Made by a program: the position numbers and the translations under genes
The notes under the pieces: model-generated
The model's input: the letters and a program-made list of their open reading frames with translations, nothing else
What the model was told of the DNA's origin: nothing
Database searches by the model: none
Shown: positions 38,334 through 51,024 of the stretch, piece by piece
Layout of the letters: each line of letters opens with the position of its first letter
How positions within the stretch are numbered: position 1 is the stretch's first letter
NCBI RefSeq assembly: GCF_010389155.1
Contig: NC_057761.1
Span: 49,648,213 to 49,712,212 of the forward strand
From: Erigeron canadensis
Lineage: Eukaryota > Streptophyta > Magnoliopsida > Asterales > Asteraceae
Length of the DNA: 64,000 bases
Direction of reading: 5' to 3'

Positions 38334-38862
38334 TGAAAGGTCAAAGAGTGGTCGTGAAGTGTATAAGAGAGTAATAAATAGCAATATCTAGTTGTTTATG
38401 TATTCTGTTCAAAAAATAATAATAATAAAAAAAAGAAAACAAGTTGCCCAATACACGTCCCAAGAAGAAAAAATAACAGTACAGGCTATTTCCAAGAAAA
38501 AAAAACAACTGTTTGTCACTCTCCCTCTCTCTCACTCTCTTTATTTTAGTATCCCTCTTCCTTGTTCCATCTCTCACATTCAAACCCTAACAACCATATT
38601 ATCCACAACAGCCACCATCATTGATGACCAGCGACCATCCACCACCACCACCACCCTCTCTGGCCACAAGATCCAATTTCCAGACCTGTTGTGAGGTAGA
38701 TCCGGTCAACTATGACTGTTGACCGTCGTTTGACCGGGTAAGATTAGATTTTTGAACGCCTGATTTGCATGTACGCCTGGGCCTAGGTTTTTAGGTGGCC
38801 TAGGTGTGCCTCGCCGTCGCACTGCGCCTAGGCGGACCAGGCGAGCGCCTTTAACAACACTG
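38019..38862. mobile_element. hAT-like nonautonomous element with 8-bp duplication
   Basis: A perfect 8-bp direct repeat, ctacttac, flanks it (38011-38018 and 38863-38870). The termini CATAGTTGTCAAAAGC and CGCCTTTAACAACACTG are imperfect inverted repeats, and both subterminal regions are rich in ggcg/gcgc words. The interior includes a (TAA)n run and a plus-strand frame of about 100 codons (38392-38694) that is low-complexity (Thr-rich from cca repeats) and has no transposase character. Confidence 0.8.
38294..38332. repeat. (TAA)n microsatellite
   Basis: About 13 uninterrupted trinucleotide units lie inside the hAT-like element, with shorter runs on either side of it. Confidence 0.9.
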
Positions 38863-38924
38863 CTACTTACTACTTAATTATGTTACTTCTATATATAGTT
38901 CTATTTCTATAGTGTTATTCTTAA

Positions 38925-39930
38925 GGCCAAAGTACTTTTTTCGTCCATATGGTTTTTTGAATAAGCACTTTACATCCTCGTCGTTAACTCTTGGCTAAAA
39001 TCGTCCATGTAGTTTGCATTTCGTCTTTGGATCCATTAACTCATCACGTGCATTGCACGTGAGGGCATTTAGGTCTTTTCACCCATTTGTCCCTATGTTT
39101 AAGTGCAAAATTCGTCCTTATGGTTTGTCATTTTTTTCATTTTTCATCCTTGTATTTAACAGACCTCCAAAGAAAAATTTAATCAAAAACCAAAACAAAC
39201 TCAAATCAAAAACCTATATATACAACTACACATGAGGATTTAATTTAATACGGCCGGTACAACTAATTTAATTTAATTTTTTTTTAAAATGTAATAAAAT
39301 TTACTACAATTTAACGAAAATAGTCAAAATATACTTACAATTCACTAAATAAAACAAATAGGTACTTTATAACAAAATACTTCGTATAAGAAAGTTCAAA
39401 AACTACAAAAAATAACATTAAAGTATTATAAAAATAATTTTTGAAAAAATTCAAAAATTAAAAAATGTGAATACCGGAAATACCGGAATGGTAATACCGA
39501 AAATATCAGAAATAGTTGTACCGGGGTATCCTCCGTACCGGTATTATGGGTAATATTACCGGTATTTAAAAACGTGTTTACATTTGAAAGTAATTGAGCA
39601 GATCCTGAAATGTAGGTATATAGGTTTTTATTTTGTTTGGATTAAATTAGTACCGGTAACTTTTGTTTGTTTTGTTTGAAAAGTTTTCCTAGATTTGTTA
39701 ACGGCTAGGATGAAAAATGCAAAGACGATAAACCACAGGGACAATTTTGCACTTAGCTCTATAAAAAGACGAAAATATCCTTCACGTAACTTGCATGTGA
39801 GGGGGTTAATGGAAAAGTTATAACGGCAGAGACGAAATGCAAACTACAAGGACAATTTTAGCCAAAAGTTAACGACGATGATGAAAAATATTTATTTAAA
39901 AAACCACATGGACGAAAAAAAGTACTTTGC
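38925..39930. mobile_element. MULE (Mutator-like) with long TIRs and 9-bp duplication
   Basis: A perfect 9-bp direct repeat, tattcttaa, flanks it (38916-38924 and 39931-39939), which is the Mutator hallmark. The inverted repeats start GGCCAAAGTACTTTTTTCGT and, from the right end, GGCAAAGTACTTTTTTTCGT, and extend about 240 bp each with moderate divergence (cgtccat, gttaactcttggctaaaat, cacgtgcattgcacgtgag and their complements). The 0.5-kb middle is AT-rich with 'accggtatt' words and has no transposase or captured gene that I recognise. Confidence 0.85.
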
Positions 39931-40035
39931 CTATTCTTAACCAATGTTTAGATTACTTCATGAAAACTTACTTCTTCATTCCTTTTTCTAAATTAAATCC
40001 AACTTCCAGGCTTCCAGCCAATGGCTTAATAGCTT

Positions 40036-40130
40036 AATAGCCTAGTGACAATGTGTTGGAAAGATAAAGCCCATAAACCATAAGGTTTTGGATTCAAATC
40101 TATTTTATTTTTTTTTTTCTATTTTTTTTT
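40036..40130 (+). mobile_element. tRNA-derived SINE-like fragment
   Basis: An A-box-like word (tagcctagtgac, 40038-40049) and a B-box-like word (ggattcaaatc, 40090-40100) are spaced as in plant SINEs and followed by a T-rich tract. Boundaries and duplications were not identified. Confidence 0.45.
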
Positions 40131-41477
40131 ATTGAATTTCCTTCTTAATTGGTTTATGAACATTATTTTTTCCTGAATCCGGTGATCACATAAGCCGTAT
40201 ATGCATCAATTGATCCACGTCAATGATATCATATGGATTTGGAGTAGTACATATGAAACTCTTAATTTGATTTTGTGTGGTCTATATATGTTCATGAACG
40301 AACCTAACGCATATGATTAATTGATTATTTTAACAAAAAATCATATCAAATATATATATACTAGTACAACTTAATCAATGCAGGATTGCAGGTAACTAAC
40401 ATGTCTATTTTAAATATTTAAAGGCTGGTGTATCCTGAGTAACATTTTTGGTATCTCGACCATATCGTTCCAAAATAGTGTGGCTCCTATCTGTAATGGT
40501 AAATCTGGTAGAGTAAAAGTGATCCCTGTCATTAATAGTCTGGTTGGGTTATCAAAAATATGGTCGGAATACCCGACGTCATATTTAATTGTATGTAATT
40601 CTACCTATTATATCATTTATTGTGATTGTACGTGATTAATATAGGTCGTACTTAACAGTCTTATAATATTATTTAATAATGCCCCATGCAATATGTAAGA
40701 CACACGACTAAATTTACTCTGTGTTTGTTCATAATAAAACCGAATGAAGATACCTACCATTCTACCAAATACATTGAATATCAGGCAAACGGAAACCAAA
40801 ATTAAATAAATGAAATATTTATACTACAAATCAATCTTAATCTAAGGCCATCAATTGTACTTACAAATTAACACCTGAAAGTTTGGTAACTAACTAAATC
40901 ATGTGATCATTAAGTTCAAAGTACGTCTTCAATTTTGAATTAATAGATATTGTACGTTCTATAGTTAGGATTATGTCTTGGTATTAAAATAATGCTTACA
41001 TATATATAGCATGCGTGCATATATACTTTGTGTTACATAAGTTTTTTTTAGAACAGCATAAGTTACCTACCAAGCTCAAACGTTTATATTTGATATTTGT
41101 TTTTGACATTAGTTGTTTATGTTTTGTTTTTGTTATTAGTTGGCGTTGATTTTTTATTTTTTATTTTGTTTCGGTTTTTGGGCTTTTGTCTTGGTATTTG
41201 ATTGTCGATATTCGTTTTGAATTGTAATTGTTTTTGTTATGTGATTTTGTGTGTTTGAAGTGCCCTTAATTGCTTTGGATGCCAAAAGGTAATTGATGAT
41301 GGTGGGTTGGATGTGATGGGTGACTATAATGGGTTGTGGGGAAGACAAAGATGATGAATGTATGCCCATATATATATGTTATGAAAATTAAATATAGTAC
41401 TTGGTGGTATTTGTTAATGGATTTTAAATATATATATATATATAAAGAAATAAAACCTCTCAAAGTTTATGATTGTG

Positions 41478-41850
41478 TTATATATACATGCGTACATAAT
41501 TTTGTATCTATCAAAGTTATAACACAATCAAATGATGTTGATTATCAAATGATGGTATCTAATGTCATTTTAGGAGGTGTTTGGATGGGTTTTGACTTTT
41601 CAATACGATTAGGTGGTGATCGAATGATTAGGATCACATAATTTTGATCTAAACCAACCTCCCGAAATTATATTGGGTTATATATACACGCGTAAATATT
41701 TTTGCTTTTATCAAAAGTACATGTTATAACAATCAATTGATTAAATCTAACATCTCAATCAAATGATGGTGTTTATATGTCATTTTAGGAAGTGTTTGGA
41801 TATGTTTTGACTTTTCAACATGATGAGGTCGAATTGAATAATTAGGATCA
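41478..41850. repeat. Diverged tandem duplication, offset about 205 bp
   Basis: About 41478-41640 and 41680-41850 align in direct orientation. Both run from 'atatatacacgcgta' through 'atcaaatgatggt', 'tgtcattttagga(a/g)gtgtttgga' and 'ttttgacttttcaa' to 'attaggatcaaa'. Divergence is substantial, so the duplication is old. Confidence 0.65.
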
Positions 41851-42004
41851 AATAAGTATCACAGTGGTTATGGTCGAATTGAAAAATTAAGTAGCGACAG
41901 AACCTAACCTATAGTAGGATAGATAATAATAATACGTACTCCATTGTTTTTAATTATTTTAAAAAGATTAATTAATTAAGGGTTTTGCTATTTTATTCTA
42001 TTAT

Positions 42005-42160
42005 TATTATTTTTTGCAAGGCTTGAAGGTAAGACTAAACATACCATACTTACCCAGCAATCAAACCTTTCCAGAGGGTGCCTCCCCATTAAATCGCACC
42101 TTGTAAGGTTCGAACCCGGGTTCCCAAGGAGGAAAGCCTTTACAAGCAAAACCCCTGTTA
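42005..42160 (-). mobile_element. tRNA-derived SINE-like element
   Basis: On the minus strand a possible A box (gttttgcttgtaaaggc) is followed about 25 bases later by a perfect B-box core, gggttcgaacc (42107-42117). A body and an (aat)n tail (about 42000-42015) follow. The arrangement fits a SINE. The target duplication was not identified. Confidence 0.55.
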
Positions 42161-44690
42161 ACCCAATAATAAATAAAATAAAAAATAAAAAAGGATAAAA
42201 AAAAAATGTCATACTAGGATTACTATCTGCACTTCTGCAGTTTATTGTCACATCAAAGTACTACGATGTTCTACAATAATACCAGCTTCCTCAAACATGG
42301 CATCTCACTGTTTTAATGTTTTTTCGCTTGCTATTGTTTGCAAGTTGTAACCAACAATTTTTCGAAGATATTGTAATTCACCATTATTAATTTCTTCATT
42401 GGCTCACAATTCATTTTTAAGTGTCAAAGTGGTTCTCCATGTCTGCACATTAGACAACTGACTAAAATAGGTTATATGAATAATAAGAGGAAAAGGTTTG
42501 ATGATGGTGAATTTCTCCTTAAAGTTTTAACAAGTACAGATCTATTTTCTTTTATATAAAAAAACAGTCGACTTTTGATGGATAAATATATGCAAGCTTT
42601 CTCCAAGATAATCCTACCATAACTTTTAATTAATCTACCAATCATGTGCATATTATGCTTGCACCGTCTGCTATTACAGTTGTACCAAATGGTACATGGA
42701 TAAAAAGCTTGGTACTAAAATGGGTTCACTTTGGATAATCTCAATCTACTGTTGTAGCATGACATGTTGAGAGTTTGAGACCGGTTCTCAGAACATTGAC
42801 ATAACGTAAAACACCCTTGTCTCCATATAAGAAGTAAAGGAAGCTTAAACAGTTACATAAAGTCACAACATTAGTAAGTTACCAAATCACTAATTTAAAC
42901 CTTAACGATTGCATAATATATAAATAAATGGGGAATATGAACGTCTTTCTGTCAGTTCCATCTTACTTCATTCTTCAAGATGGTTTGCACGTTGCACCTA
43001 AATCTGAGAGCCTGGAAATGCACGTAAACGTGTAAGCCTAGTGAGCTCGTGTACAGATATAAATGTGTATGGTGAGATCCCACTTATTAAGAGTAATAAA
43101 CTGCAACAGCTACCTGTTAGACATGATGTGCAAAATACCCGACAATTAAACCATCAAAGTACTCAACCGCCCAGTTCAACTTTCACGTAAGCTACATTTT
43201 GGGTGGCCACTTTACTAACCCAGTCATAATGTGAATTAACACAATCAATCCTTACTCCTTCGGTTACACAATAACCATATAGTCAAAGACTTGTATCATA
43301 ATAAGTGCTGTGCTCCTTAATCAAGTGAATCATGTAAAATTCAACATTTGAGCACTAAACATGTCGCGCAACCATACTTGTTTATGATTAGAGGACACTA
43401 TTTGTCATATTTTTACCGTATTTTTTTCTGACTTTCTCTATTTCTCTTACCTGTGTTTGAAAAGACTCACTTTGCTCACTAAAGTCCATACTAAACAATT
43501 ATTGCTAATTTCCCAAACGTAAGAGTCACATATAGTAATAGTCATGTAGTGTTTATCCAATGTCACAGTCTCACAGGTAAATGATTCATGCACATTTATG
43601 TTATAGCTTCACCTATTATTCTCATTGTTATCATACATTCAACTTTGCCACCTTAAATCATGTATGACATTAATTTATCAAGGTGCTATATTAGATTTTT
43701 ATCTGCTCTTATACACTCACCGAAAGTTTTACCTAAACTTCTAAAATCCAAATCATTCTAAAAACACTTGCTGTGTTTAACAGAATCAGCCAAAATATAT
43801 TTGTCCCATCCAAATAATCATTCTATAAGTAAAAATCCTATAACTGTTAAACCAAGTTATACACGTCACATAACGAAAATCATGTCAAATATATAATCTA
43901 CAAAATAAGTAATAGCTAAAGTATGCAACCATTCATTTTATCAAGTTTGATTAAGTACATGTATGTGATCTATGGGATACCCAAAACTTCGGCCAAACTT
44001 GCCGTTCTTCGGGTTAAATGGCCTGTGCTTAAAAAGTATAAATAATAGAATGTTACCGATCAACTCAAGCCAAGCCAGAAGGATAACAAGTCAAAATGGG
44101 TTAAAGTTGAAGTAAATAATTAATTTGTGTGGGTCTAGTTGAATTTGACTTACAGAAGCTTTGTTTCCGTCTTTTATGTAACTGAAAAGAATATAATTAA
44201 TAGAATAATTTATGAAATAAATGGGGTTTAGGAGGTTTTATGCACCAAAATTACACTTTAAGAAACTTCAAAATGTTCAATTTTAGCTAACGTTTTCTAC
44301 TTCACCTGTTTAGGATCCAATAATCAGCAAATAGTGTTTCATAAGTATGTGGGTTAAAATTGCTACCTTTATGTTCAGCTGTAATACAGTGTAATGTGCG
44401 GATACAAGTATACAACTGAACAAATAAAGCTTGATAGAAGTTATCACTTTTGGTTTTTGTTTCAGTCTAACTACTCTTACTTTGCTAAACAGAAAGCAAA
44501 CACAGCGCACCAAGGTTCATTGGCTTTCCAAGGTTGGAAAGGTTCAAAGCCACAAAGCAAAACTCTGAATACTTCATTCTAATGGTAAGCTGTATTATTA
44601 ATATGAAAATTGTCGAGTAATTACCTGGTGATGGAGATTGGAACCACCTGCTGGTCAAAGACAAGCCTCAAAGGAAAAGCATGGACATGC

Positions 44691-46902
44691 TCACTTGCTC
44701 ATAGTCGATGACAAGTAGAAATTCCAGAATATAGAATTCAATGACATGAAAGCAACACGGGCTTGAAGAGGAATTGCCCTGAAACATATGCGACAGCAAC
44801 TTAGAATCAGGCTTTATTATTCTACCCTAGTGGTATAGACATTAGTATCGACAGAATAAATATGCATGGAATGAACCCATATAAATACAAGCAATCAGAA
44901 AATGTTTCTTTATCATTCTAAAATAGTTTGAGAACACAGTGAGTCAGTGATCCAAAAAATAACAGAGGTTCATTGTTGACTAAATCTTAACAACAACGGT
45001 TAAAGCAATATTGCACGGACACAGCCTACACCCGTCAGCTTAACTGGCTGTATGATATGTGGATGCCAAGATTTGGAGATTCTAGGAGACTGGGAATAAG
45101 AATTGTGTATTCAGAAATGTGTTTCTATGTATACGAATCTAAATCCAGACAAATTTAAGAATGACATTATTTCTATACTGCAGACAAAAAACTTCAATCT
45201 GTATTAATGTTATCATATTATTTAACTCTTTGACACTGCATCTCCCGAACAGCGTATTCCTGTGAATTTGCGGAGAGTAACTCTGGGACATAATCCCACA
45301 AGCTTTCTAGTTTCCAGGCTTTAAGATTACCAGTTTTTCCTAACTTGCATTCATTTCTAGACTAACTAAGCATTTCATTATTGTTGAAACATAAAAAATA
45401 CATACAGAAATGAACTACACTAACTAAGTAGTGACCATCTGAGCTCCATTTTAAGGATTAAAAATCAAAAAATTTGTTAAAAACAGTGTTAAGAAAGAGA
45501 TAACAAAACGCTCGGCAGGCCGTGTGTGTTCAACTTGACTTTGGTGCTCCTGAATCTGATTATACTTTATTTGATTTTGATTCTCATAACAGACTTTTCT
45601 AGTTAGCAAACCACACAATATATTGGATTCAATCGAGAGGTTATTTCACAGTTGGATGCGTATAGAGACGAGAAAGCAGAAAAAAAAGCATACCAGAAAT
45701 TAATCACACTAACAGGAATCCAGAATCTGAACCCTGCAAGAATCGGAGAGCAGAGTTTAATCGAAATGGCTTTAAACACATGCTATTACAAAATCAAGCA
45801 AAATGAGTTATAAGTGAAGAATTACCAAAAAGCAAGGTACGTAGAGCATCTTTCTGATACTTGTTTGGGAGTTCAGCAAGCTTCCCTTGCCATAGATTAT
45901 TCCATGCAAAAACAACAGCAATAACAGAGGGACCAAGTACGATTTGGTTCAACACTACCTGCATAAGTGTAAAAAGTGAATACAGGTTATCTTTCTTGAT
46001 TCTGAAGACTTCATTTCTGGTAACAAAGGAACATGAGTAACTCCCAATGCCGTCTTCCACGGGTTTTGGGTCCCAATACCATCTTCGACGGTGTATGGGG
46101 GAGGTTGATATGTAGACAGCCTTACCCCTACTAAAGGTAGAGAGGCTGCTTCCAGGTTCTACCAAAGGTAGAAAAGGACCTCCAGCTATGCTGGGCATGA
46201 GAATGGAACCCATGACCTCTATTTCTGGTAACAAAAGAACATGCTTTTACCTTAATCAAGACATTTTGTGCCGTCTGTTGTGGCATCCAACGATCAAGAT
46301 ACTGGTACCAGACATAAGAACCAGGTCCATAGAGAAGGAACCCATATGAAGCCATTCTTAGTGCTCTAAGCCAATTATGGTCCATGAGACTCCATCTGGC
46401 ATCCTAATTATGGCCCAGGAGAGTAAAAATGCTAGTTAGTTATTACTAAACAATTCTTTATACCGAAACATATAAAGCTGCAGAATTTGTCTGCCATCAA
46501 TATATTCTGATATTAATATGTTCCCAAAATATATATAGCTAAACTCCAACTTAATTCCTATATATATATACATACACTACTAATATAGTACAAAGGAAAA
46601 CAGTAAAATAAATACAAGATTAGAGAAAGAAAAGAGACCTGATGAGGATCATCATCATTATTATTACTATCAGAATGATGTTGATATCTGTCTCGGAGCT
46701 GAGCAATGGTGTCACCGGTTAGGGCAAGACTGGCGGCTGTCACTGCTTGCTTTAATGGAAACCATCCACCAACAACTACTGATGATGGTGATGACCCAGA
46801 TGATGAATTGGGAATATTCTTTCTGATTCTTTTTCCATTTTCATCAAAATTAGAATGGGGGATTCTCCACATTCCAAAACCCCCACCACCCACTGTTCCC
46901 AT
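44691..46902 (-). CDS. Mpv17/PMP22 family membrane protein
   Basis: Members are small four-helix proteins of the peroxisomal or inner mitochondrial membrane; the transported substrate is unsettled. Exons read 46902-46639, 46403-46251, 45958-45826, 45733-45694 and 44778-44691, with GT-AG borders and phases that close to 225 aa. Family features: a Gly-rich N-terminal region (residues 1-40), LTGDTIAQL (about 62-70), DHNWLRALRMASYGFLLYGP (about 95-115), VVLNQIVLGPSV, the C-terminal core FRFWIPVSVINFW split by an intron, then IPLQARVAFMS and WNFYLSS to the stop. Exon 4 is only 40 nt. A Helitron ends about 107 bp upstream of the start codon and a retrotransposon LTR lies about 0.6 kb upstream, so the promoter has probably been reshaped. 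The N terminus gives no clear mitochondrial or peroxisomal signal. Confidence 0.93.
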
Positions 46903-47008
46903 TCTTTCTCTTCTCTTCTTTCTGTGCCTCTAGTCTAATATCTCCTCCGTTTCTTCAAATACTAAATTTACAGTAGTCCTCTACTCCCTTAATCAATCTT
47001 TTACTTTT

Positions 47009-47346
47009 ACGAGATTTAGTAAGGGCCCATTGCGGCGGTGAGATGGTGGGATGATAGGTCATAAAGGGCGATAACTAAAGGCCTTAACCGTACGGGATTT
47101 GCTCTCGGATTTAAAAATTCGTCGAAAGTATATCGAATGACATCTCTAATGAAAGAACATGAAATTTTAAGAACACCCATATAATTTTTATAATTTATCG
47201 ATATACGGTTTGGGAGAGAAAAAAAAAAGATGATTAGTTGAGATTTGAGAAGAGAAAAAGGATGTTTGGTAATATAAAATTGATAGAATGGTTATTTTGG
47301 AAAAGTAAATGTTAAAATAACATGGAAATGTGTTTTATATTATAGA
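47009..47346 (-). mobile_element. Nonautonomous Helitron upstream of Mpv17/PMP22 gene
   Basis: On the minus strand it starts TCTATAATATAAAACAC at 47346, preceded by A. It ends CTCGT at 47009 after gccgcaatgggccc. The body is homologous to 35111-35554 (ttcgtcgaaagtatatcgaatgaca is shared nearly intact on the plus strand). The base after the 3' end is A rather than T, so the last position or the target site has changed. Its transcription-sense end faces the Mpv17/PMP22 start codon. Confidence 0.7.
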
Positions 47347-47518
47347 TGTAGATATAGATGCAGATATTTGTGTTGTGATTTTGGATGGGCTCATAAGTTG
47401 TCTCTTTTAAGGGGTATATGGGCTGGGCCTTAAGCAAGTCAAAGATTTTTGACACTTGATCCACAAATACATTTTGCAACTAAATCCATATTTATTTGAT
47501 AATAATTACGGAGTTTAA

Positions 47519-47862
47519 TGGTAACAATACCGTGATTACACATATTCGAACTTTAGCAGCCCTAAAACAAAGAACCTGTAATGTATGCAAATTGTGTAGT
47601 GAACCTTTAAATGAAATAATGGAAAGTAGGTATTTGAGGGAATGTAGGTATTAGAATTACTATTAATTTGGTACAAAAAGGTTGAGTATTATTCCATGTG
47701 GAGGTTTATATAGGCATATAAATTGCACTTAAACCCCTTCTCATAATTACAAATAAGTACATGGCTAATTACATGATAAACCCTTATCTAAAACATAATA
47801 GACTCAAAGGACAACATAATTACTTAATTACAAAACGAGCACTACAAAATATAAAGCTAACA
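47519..47862 (-). repeat. 3' LTR of the copia element
   Basis: The left limit (in element sense) is firm: a polypurine tract (aagggggaga, 47864-47874) is followed directly by TGTTAG at 47862. A TATA box (tatataaa, plus 47705-47712) lies about 150 bp in, with an R/U5-like stretch after it. The far end is a guess at 47519, where the minus strand reads TTGTTACCA; the other LTR is absent, so it cannot be confirmed. Confidence 0.65.
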
Positions 47863-47892
47863 ATCTCCCCCTTAGTGCCGTTTTGTGATTGA

Positions 47893-50800
47893 TCACTGTT
47901 GAGCCTTCTTCTTTTTCCTTTGACATCTATTTCTCTTCTTTGTTGATGATTCAGGTTTGTCTTTGAAGAAGGTTTGAGATTTGAATGCTCTTTTCTCGTA
48001 TCGGCTCTTGGCTTCCTTCCAATATTTTCTTGGGACAAAGTGGTATCTTGGATCAGCAGGTCGGTTAGGTGGCTCGATGATGTTGTCGGCGAAGTTGACT
48101 GGAGGCATGTTGTGTAGACCAGGCTCATTGTTTGGTGAATAGATGACCCAAGACCCTTCTGGTAAGTGAATGACGCCTGTCTGTTCAACAACCTCTGTGT
48201 TCAATCCTTGATTTGATCTTTTTGATCACCTTCAACAACCTCCTCTTTTCTTTATCCGATTCTTCAAATTCATGCAGACTTTCAATGACTCTTAAGCATT
48301 GTCTGAGGGTGCCGTCAGAATACTTGCACAGCTCGTCGAGTCGGATGAATATCTTATGTCCCTGATCGCTGATGAAAACAAAACCCCTCGGGTTATCAAA
48401 CACTGCACCGATGTGAAAGTTATCGAGGTTGATGCCTCTTATTCTTTGATTTGGAGCGGTCAGGTTGACTTTCTTTCTTCTTTTTTCGATGGCTAGTTGG
48501 AAGTCTTTTTGTGTTTGGCTGAGGATAAGACTGTCCATATATCTTTTGATAGCATAGTAGGCCTCTTGGTTTTCTGGATCTGGCTGAAGGAGTTTTCGAG
48601 CAAAGTGGTGAAGAAGAAAGATGAGATCTTCCGCAGATAACAGATTGAAGCGAGCCTCAGTAAACATGTATTGCCGACCATCTTCTCTCTTAACGACTAA
48701 CCAAATCAAGCCGGGAGGTCTTGCAAACCCTGGTTCCTTCCATTCCTTAAAATGAATACCAACAACATCAACAATTTTCAGCTTAAATTGTTTCTTCCAT
48801 TCTCTGTTTGCCTTTTTACTTTTGGCATCAACAAGATCTTTCAAGTACTTCCATTCTCTGATGCTCGAGATCATAAGCCCTTCTTGCTCTTAGTACATCA
48901 ATGTCAATTCTTTCTAGTTCCTCTTGTTTTGAAAAGATCTGGGATGCCTTTTCTTCTAGAAATCTTGTAAGTTTGAACAATTGAGAGGGAATGGCCAGAT
49001 AATTGATTCTGCTTCTTTCATTTGTCCTGAAGCCTCCTTCATTGATTTTGGGTGTAATGGTGGTGTTTTGAATGCGAGGATGATTGAGGTGATGAGCGAG
49101 CTGGTATAGGTTTAAATGGCTTAAGGAAGGATTTGGTTGAGGGATAGATGGATAGTTATCATAGCTAGGAGGGGGAAGATCATCATTATCAGAAGAATCG
49201 TTATCGTCATTTGGATCAATATCATTGCCACCAATGTCAAGTACATCAAATTCATCATTATCATTTACATCTTCAACAATTACTGATGAGTCAAGATTAA
49301 AGCCCTGAGATTGAGCATCATGTCTCAAGTCCACATCTTCTACAACTTCAGTAGCATTCCTTGTTTGACCCTCTGTGATTTCTACATTTAACTCCTCGGT
49401 CATCACAACATCATCATTGGCCATATTTTCATCCACATCTTGTTGAGCATCATGAGGGGCATTCTGTGTCTGTGCTTCATCTTCAACATCAACATTGTCA
49501 CCAACAACTTCAGTGGTAACACTTGCTCTTACTTCAGTCGTCTCAGAATCTCTGTTCTCCCCCTCGTGTTGATCCTGATCATCAGGATCATCACGTCTGC
49601 GATGGACGACTGTAGCTTGTTTGCAAGACTCTTCTAAGTCCGCGATTCTCTTTAACGCTGTTTCAAGTTGTGCTTTTGTAATAAACTGTTGATGTTCGGC
49701 TTCTTGTTTTTGGAGAAGTAGGTGATGTTGATGGTCAAAACGGGCTTGAAGAGTTGCAAGAATGGCTTTATCAAAAGAATTGGCTTGATTGTCTAGAGAA
49801 AGAAGAGCAGCATGTAGATCATTATATAGAGAATTGACGTTGGAGCGAATTGATGTATCAAGATGTGGAGTTGAATGATGAGGAGAATGGTTATGATGTG
49901 AGGATGAGATGGAAGGTGAAGAGTGTTGTGGTGATGGTTGAGGATTAGTGTGAGGAAGAAGTCCAACGGCTTCAAGCTCTTGGAAAAGTTGTCTTTCTTC
50001 AGGATTAGCCTTAAGCCGAATGCCATCTGGATTTGGAGGAGGACTAGAAGTGGATGAAGATGATTGAGAAGTGGCAGGGGCTTTTCCTTTATCCATTGGA
50101 GGACGGAGCACTACGGGTGGTGGCGGTTGAGTTGTAAGATCAGGAGCGACCGACGTAGATGTCGTTTGCACAACTGTAGGCTCCGTTGGGTTTACAGTGT
50201 GGCCTGAATGGTGTTGGCCATCAGGACTTCCCAATGATTTATGAAGCAAAAGCTCTACATTGGTTGTTTCAGAACTTCTTGGCTCAACACAAGTGTCGGG
50301 CACAATGTTCCGGATGGTGGGACTTCCGGGTTCTCCAAGATTGCCCGTTGAACTGGGAATTGTATCCCCAGCGCCTATCATATTAACATGAGCAGGACTT
50401 CCAGACACTCCTTGAGAAGGTGGAATCACCGTCTCTCGGTCTGTTGTTGCATCATTCAAAGAATGTGCGTGCTTAGAAACATGTGATCTTAATGGCGATC
50501 TAAACTCGATAGTGTGAGCAAATGAAAATGGGAGAGAGGCAAGAGTCTCCGCGGCTTCAATATCGACATCCTCCGAATGAGGAATTGATAGTGGGCGTGG
50601 TTGGTGCCTGTACAGTGATGAAACCGGATCCTGCAGAGAGAACCCAGAGTGGCGGGAAGGTGAATCATGCGAGGGTGGGGAGTCCTCGGCTTCTATCCTA
50701 TTGGTGGCTTCCCGGCTAGTTGTTTCAACTATCGGAGGGCCATCGTTTTCTTTTTGCCCTGAACCTAGCCCAGACCTCACATCCTCTCCAGTTTGTTTTT

Positions 50801-50982
50801 CAACCCCTCCCTCAGGACCACCTTGTCTCTCCGGAATGTCAAACACAACGTCATTAAAAGGATTAGAACCTTGAGAATCGTCATGACGTGTGGAAGGAAC
50901 AAATTCTGGAACATCCTCAGGAATTGGATTAAGAGGAGTCCTTACCCTTAGGGTGATTTTTGGAATCGGAGGGCGATCAACA

Positions 50983-51024
<42 letters not shown>

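Larger units (their letters stand above)
40131..44690. other. Intergenic sequence, no gene seen
   Basis: About 4.5 kb. It holds a diverged tandem duplication (41478-41850) and a SINE-like element (42005-42160). The rest is AT-rich with no exon I can support, including the 3' flank of the Mpv17/PMP22 gene at the right end. The 101-codon frame at 41336-41641 overlaps the tandem duplication and is not gene-like. Confidence 0.5.

Noticed and set aside
38392..38694. 100-codon plus-strand frame
   Set aside because: It lies within the hAT-like element and is Ser/Thr-rich low complexity from cca and ctc repeats; no transposase or captured gene is recognisable.
41336..41641. 101-codon plus-strand frame
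   Set aside because: It covers one copy of a diverged tandem duplication; the second copy is not open, so selection for coding is unlikely.
42100..42120. B-box word as part of a tRNA gene
   Set aside because: No cloverleaf can be folded around ggttcgaacc; the context and tail fit a SINE.
50980..51022. (GAT)n run as an independent regulatory repeat
   Set aside because: It is in frame within the env-like ORF, where it encodes a Ser run; microsatellite slippage in coding sequence is the simplest reading.
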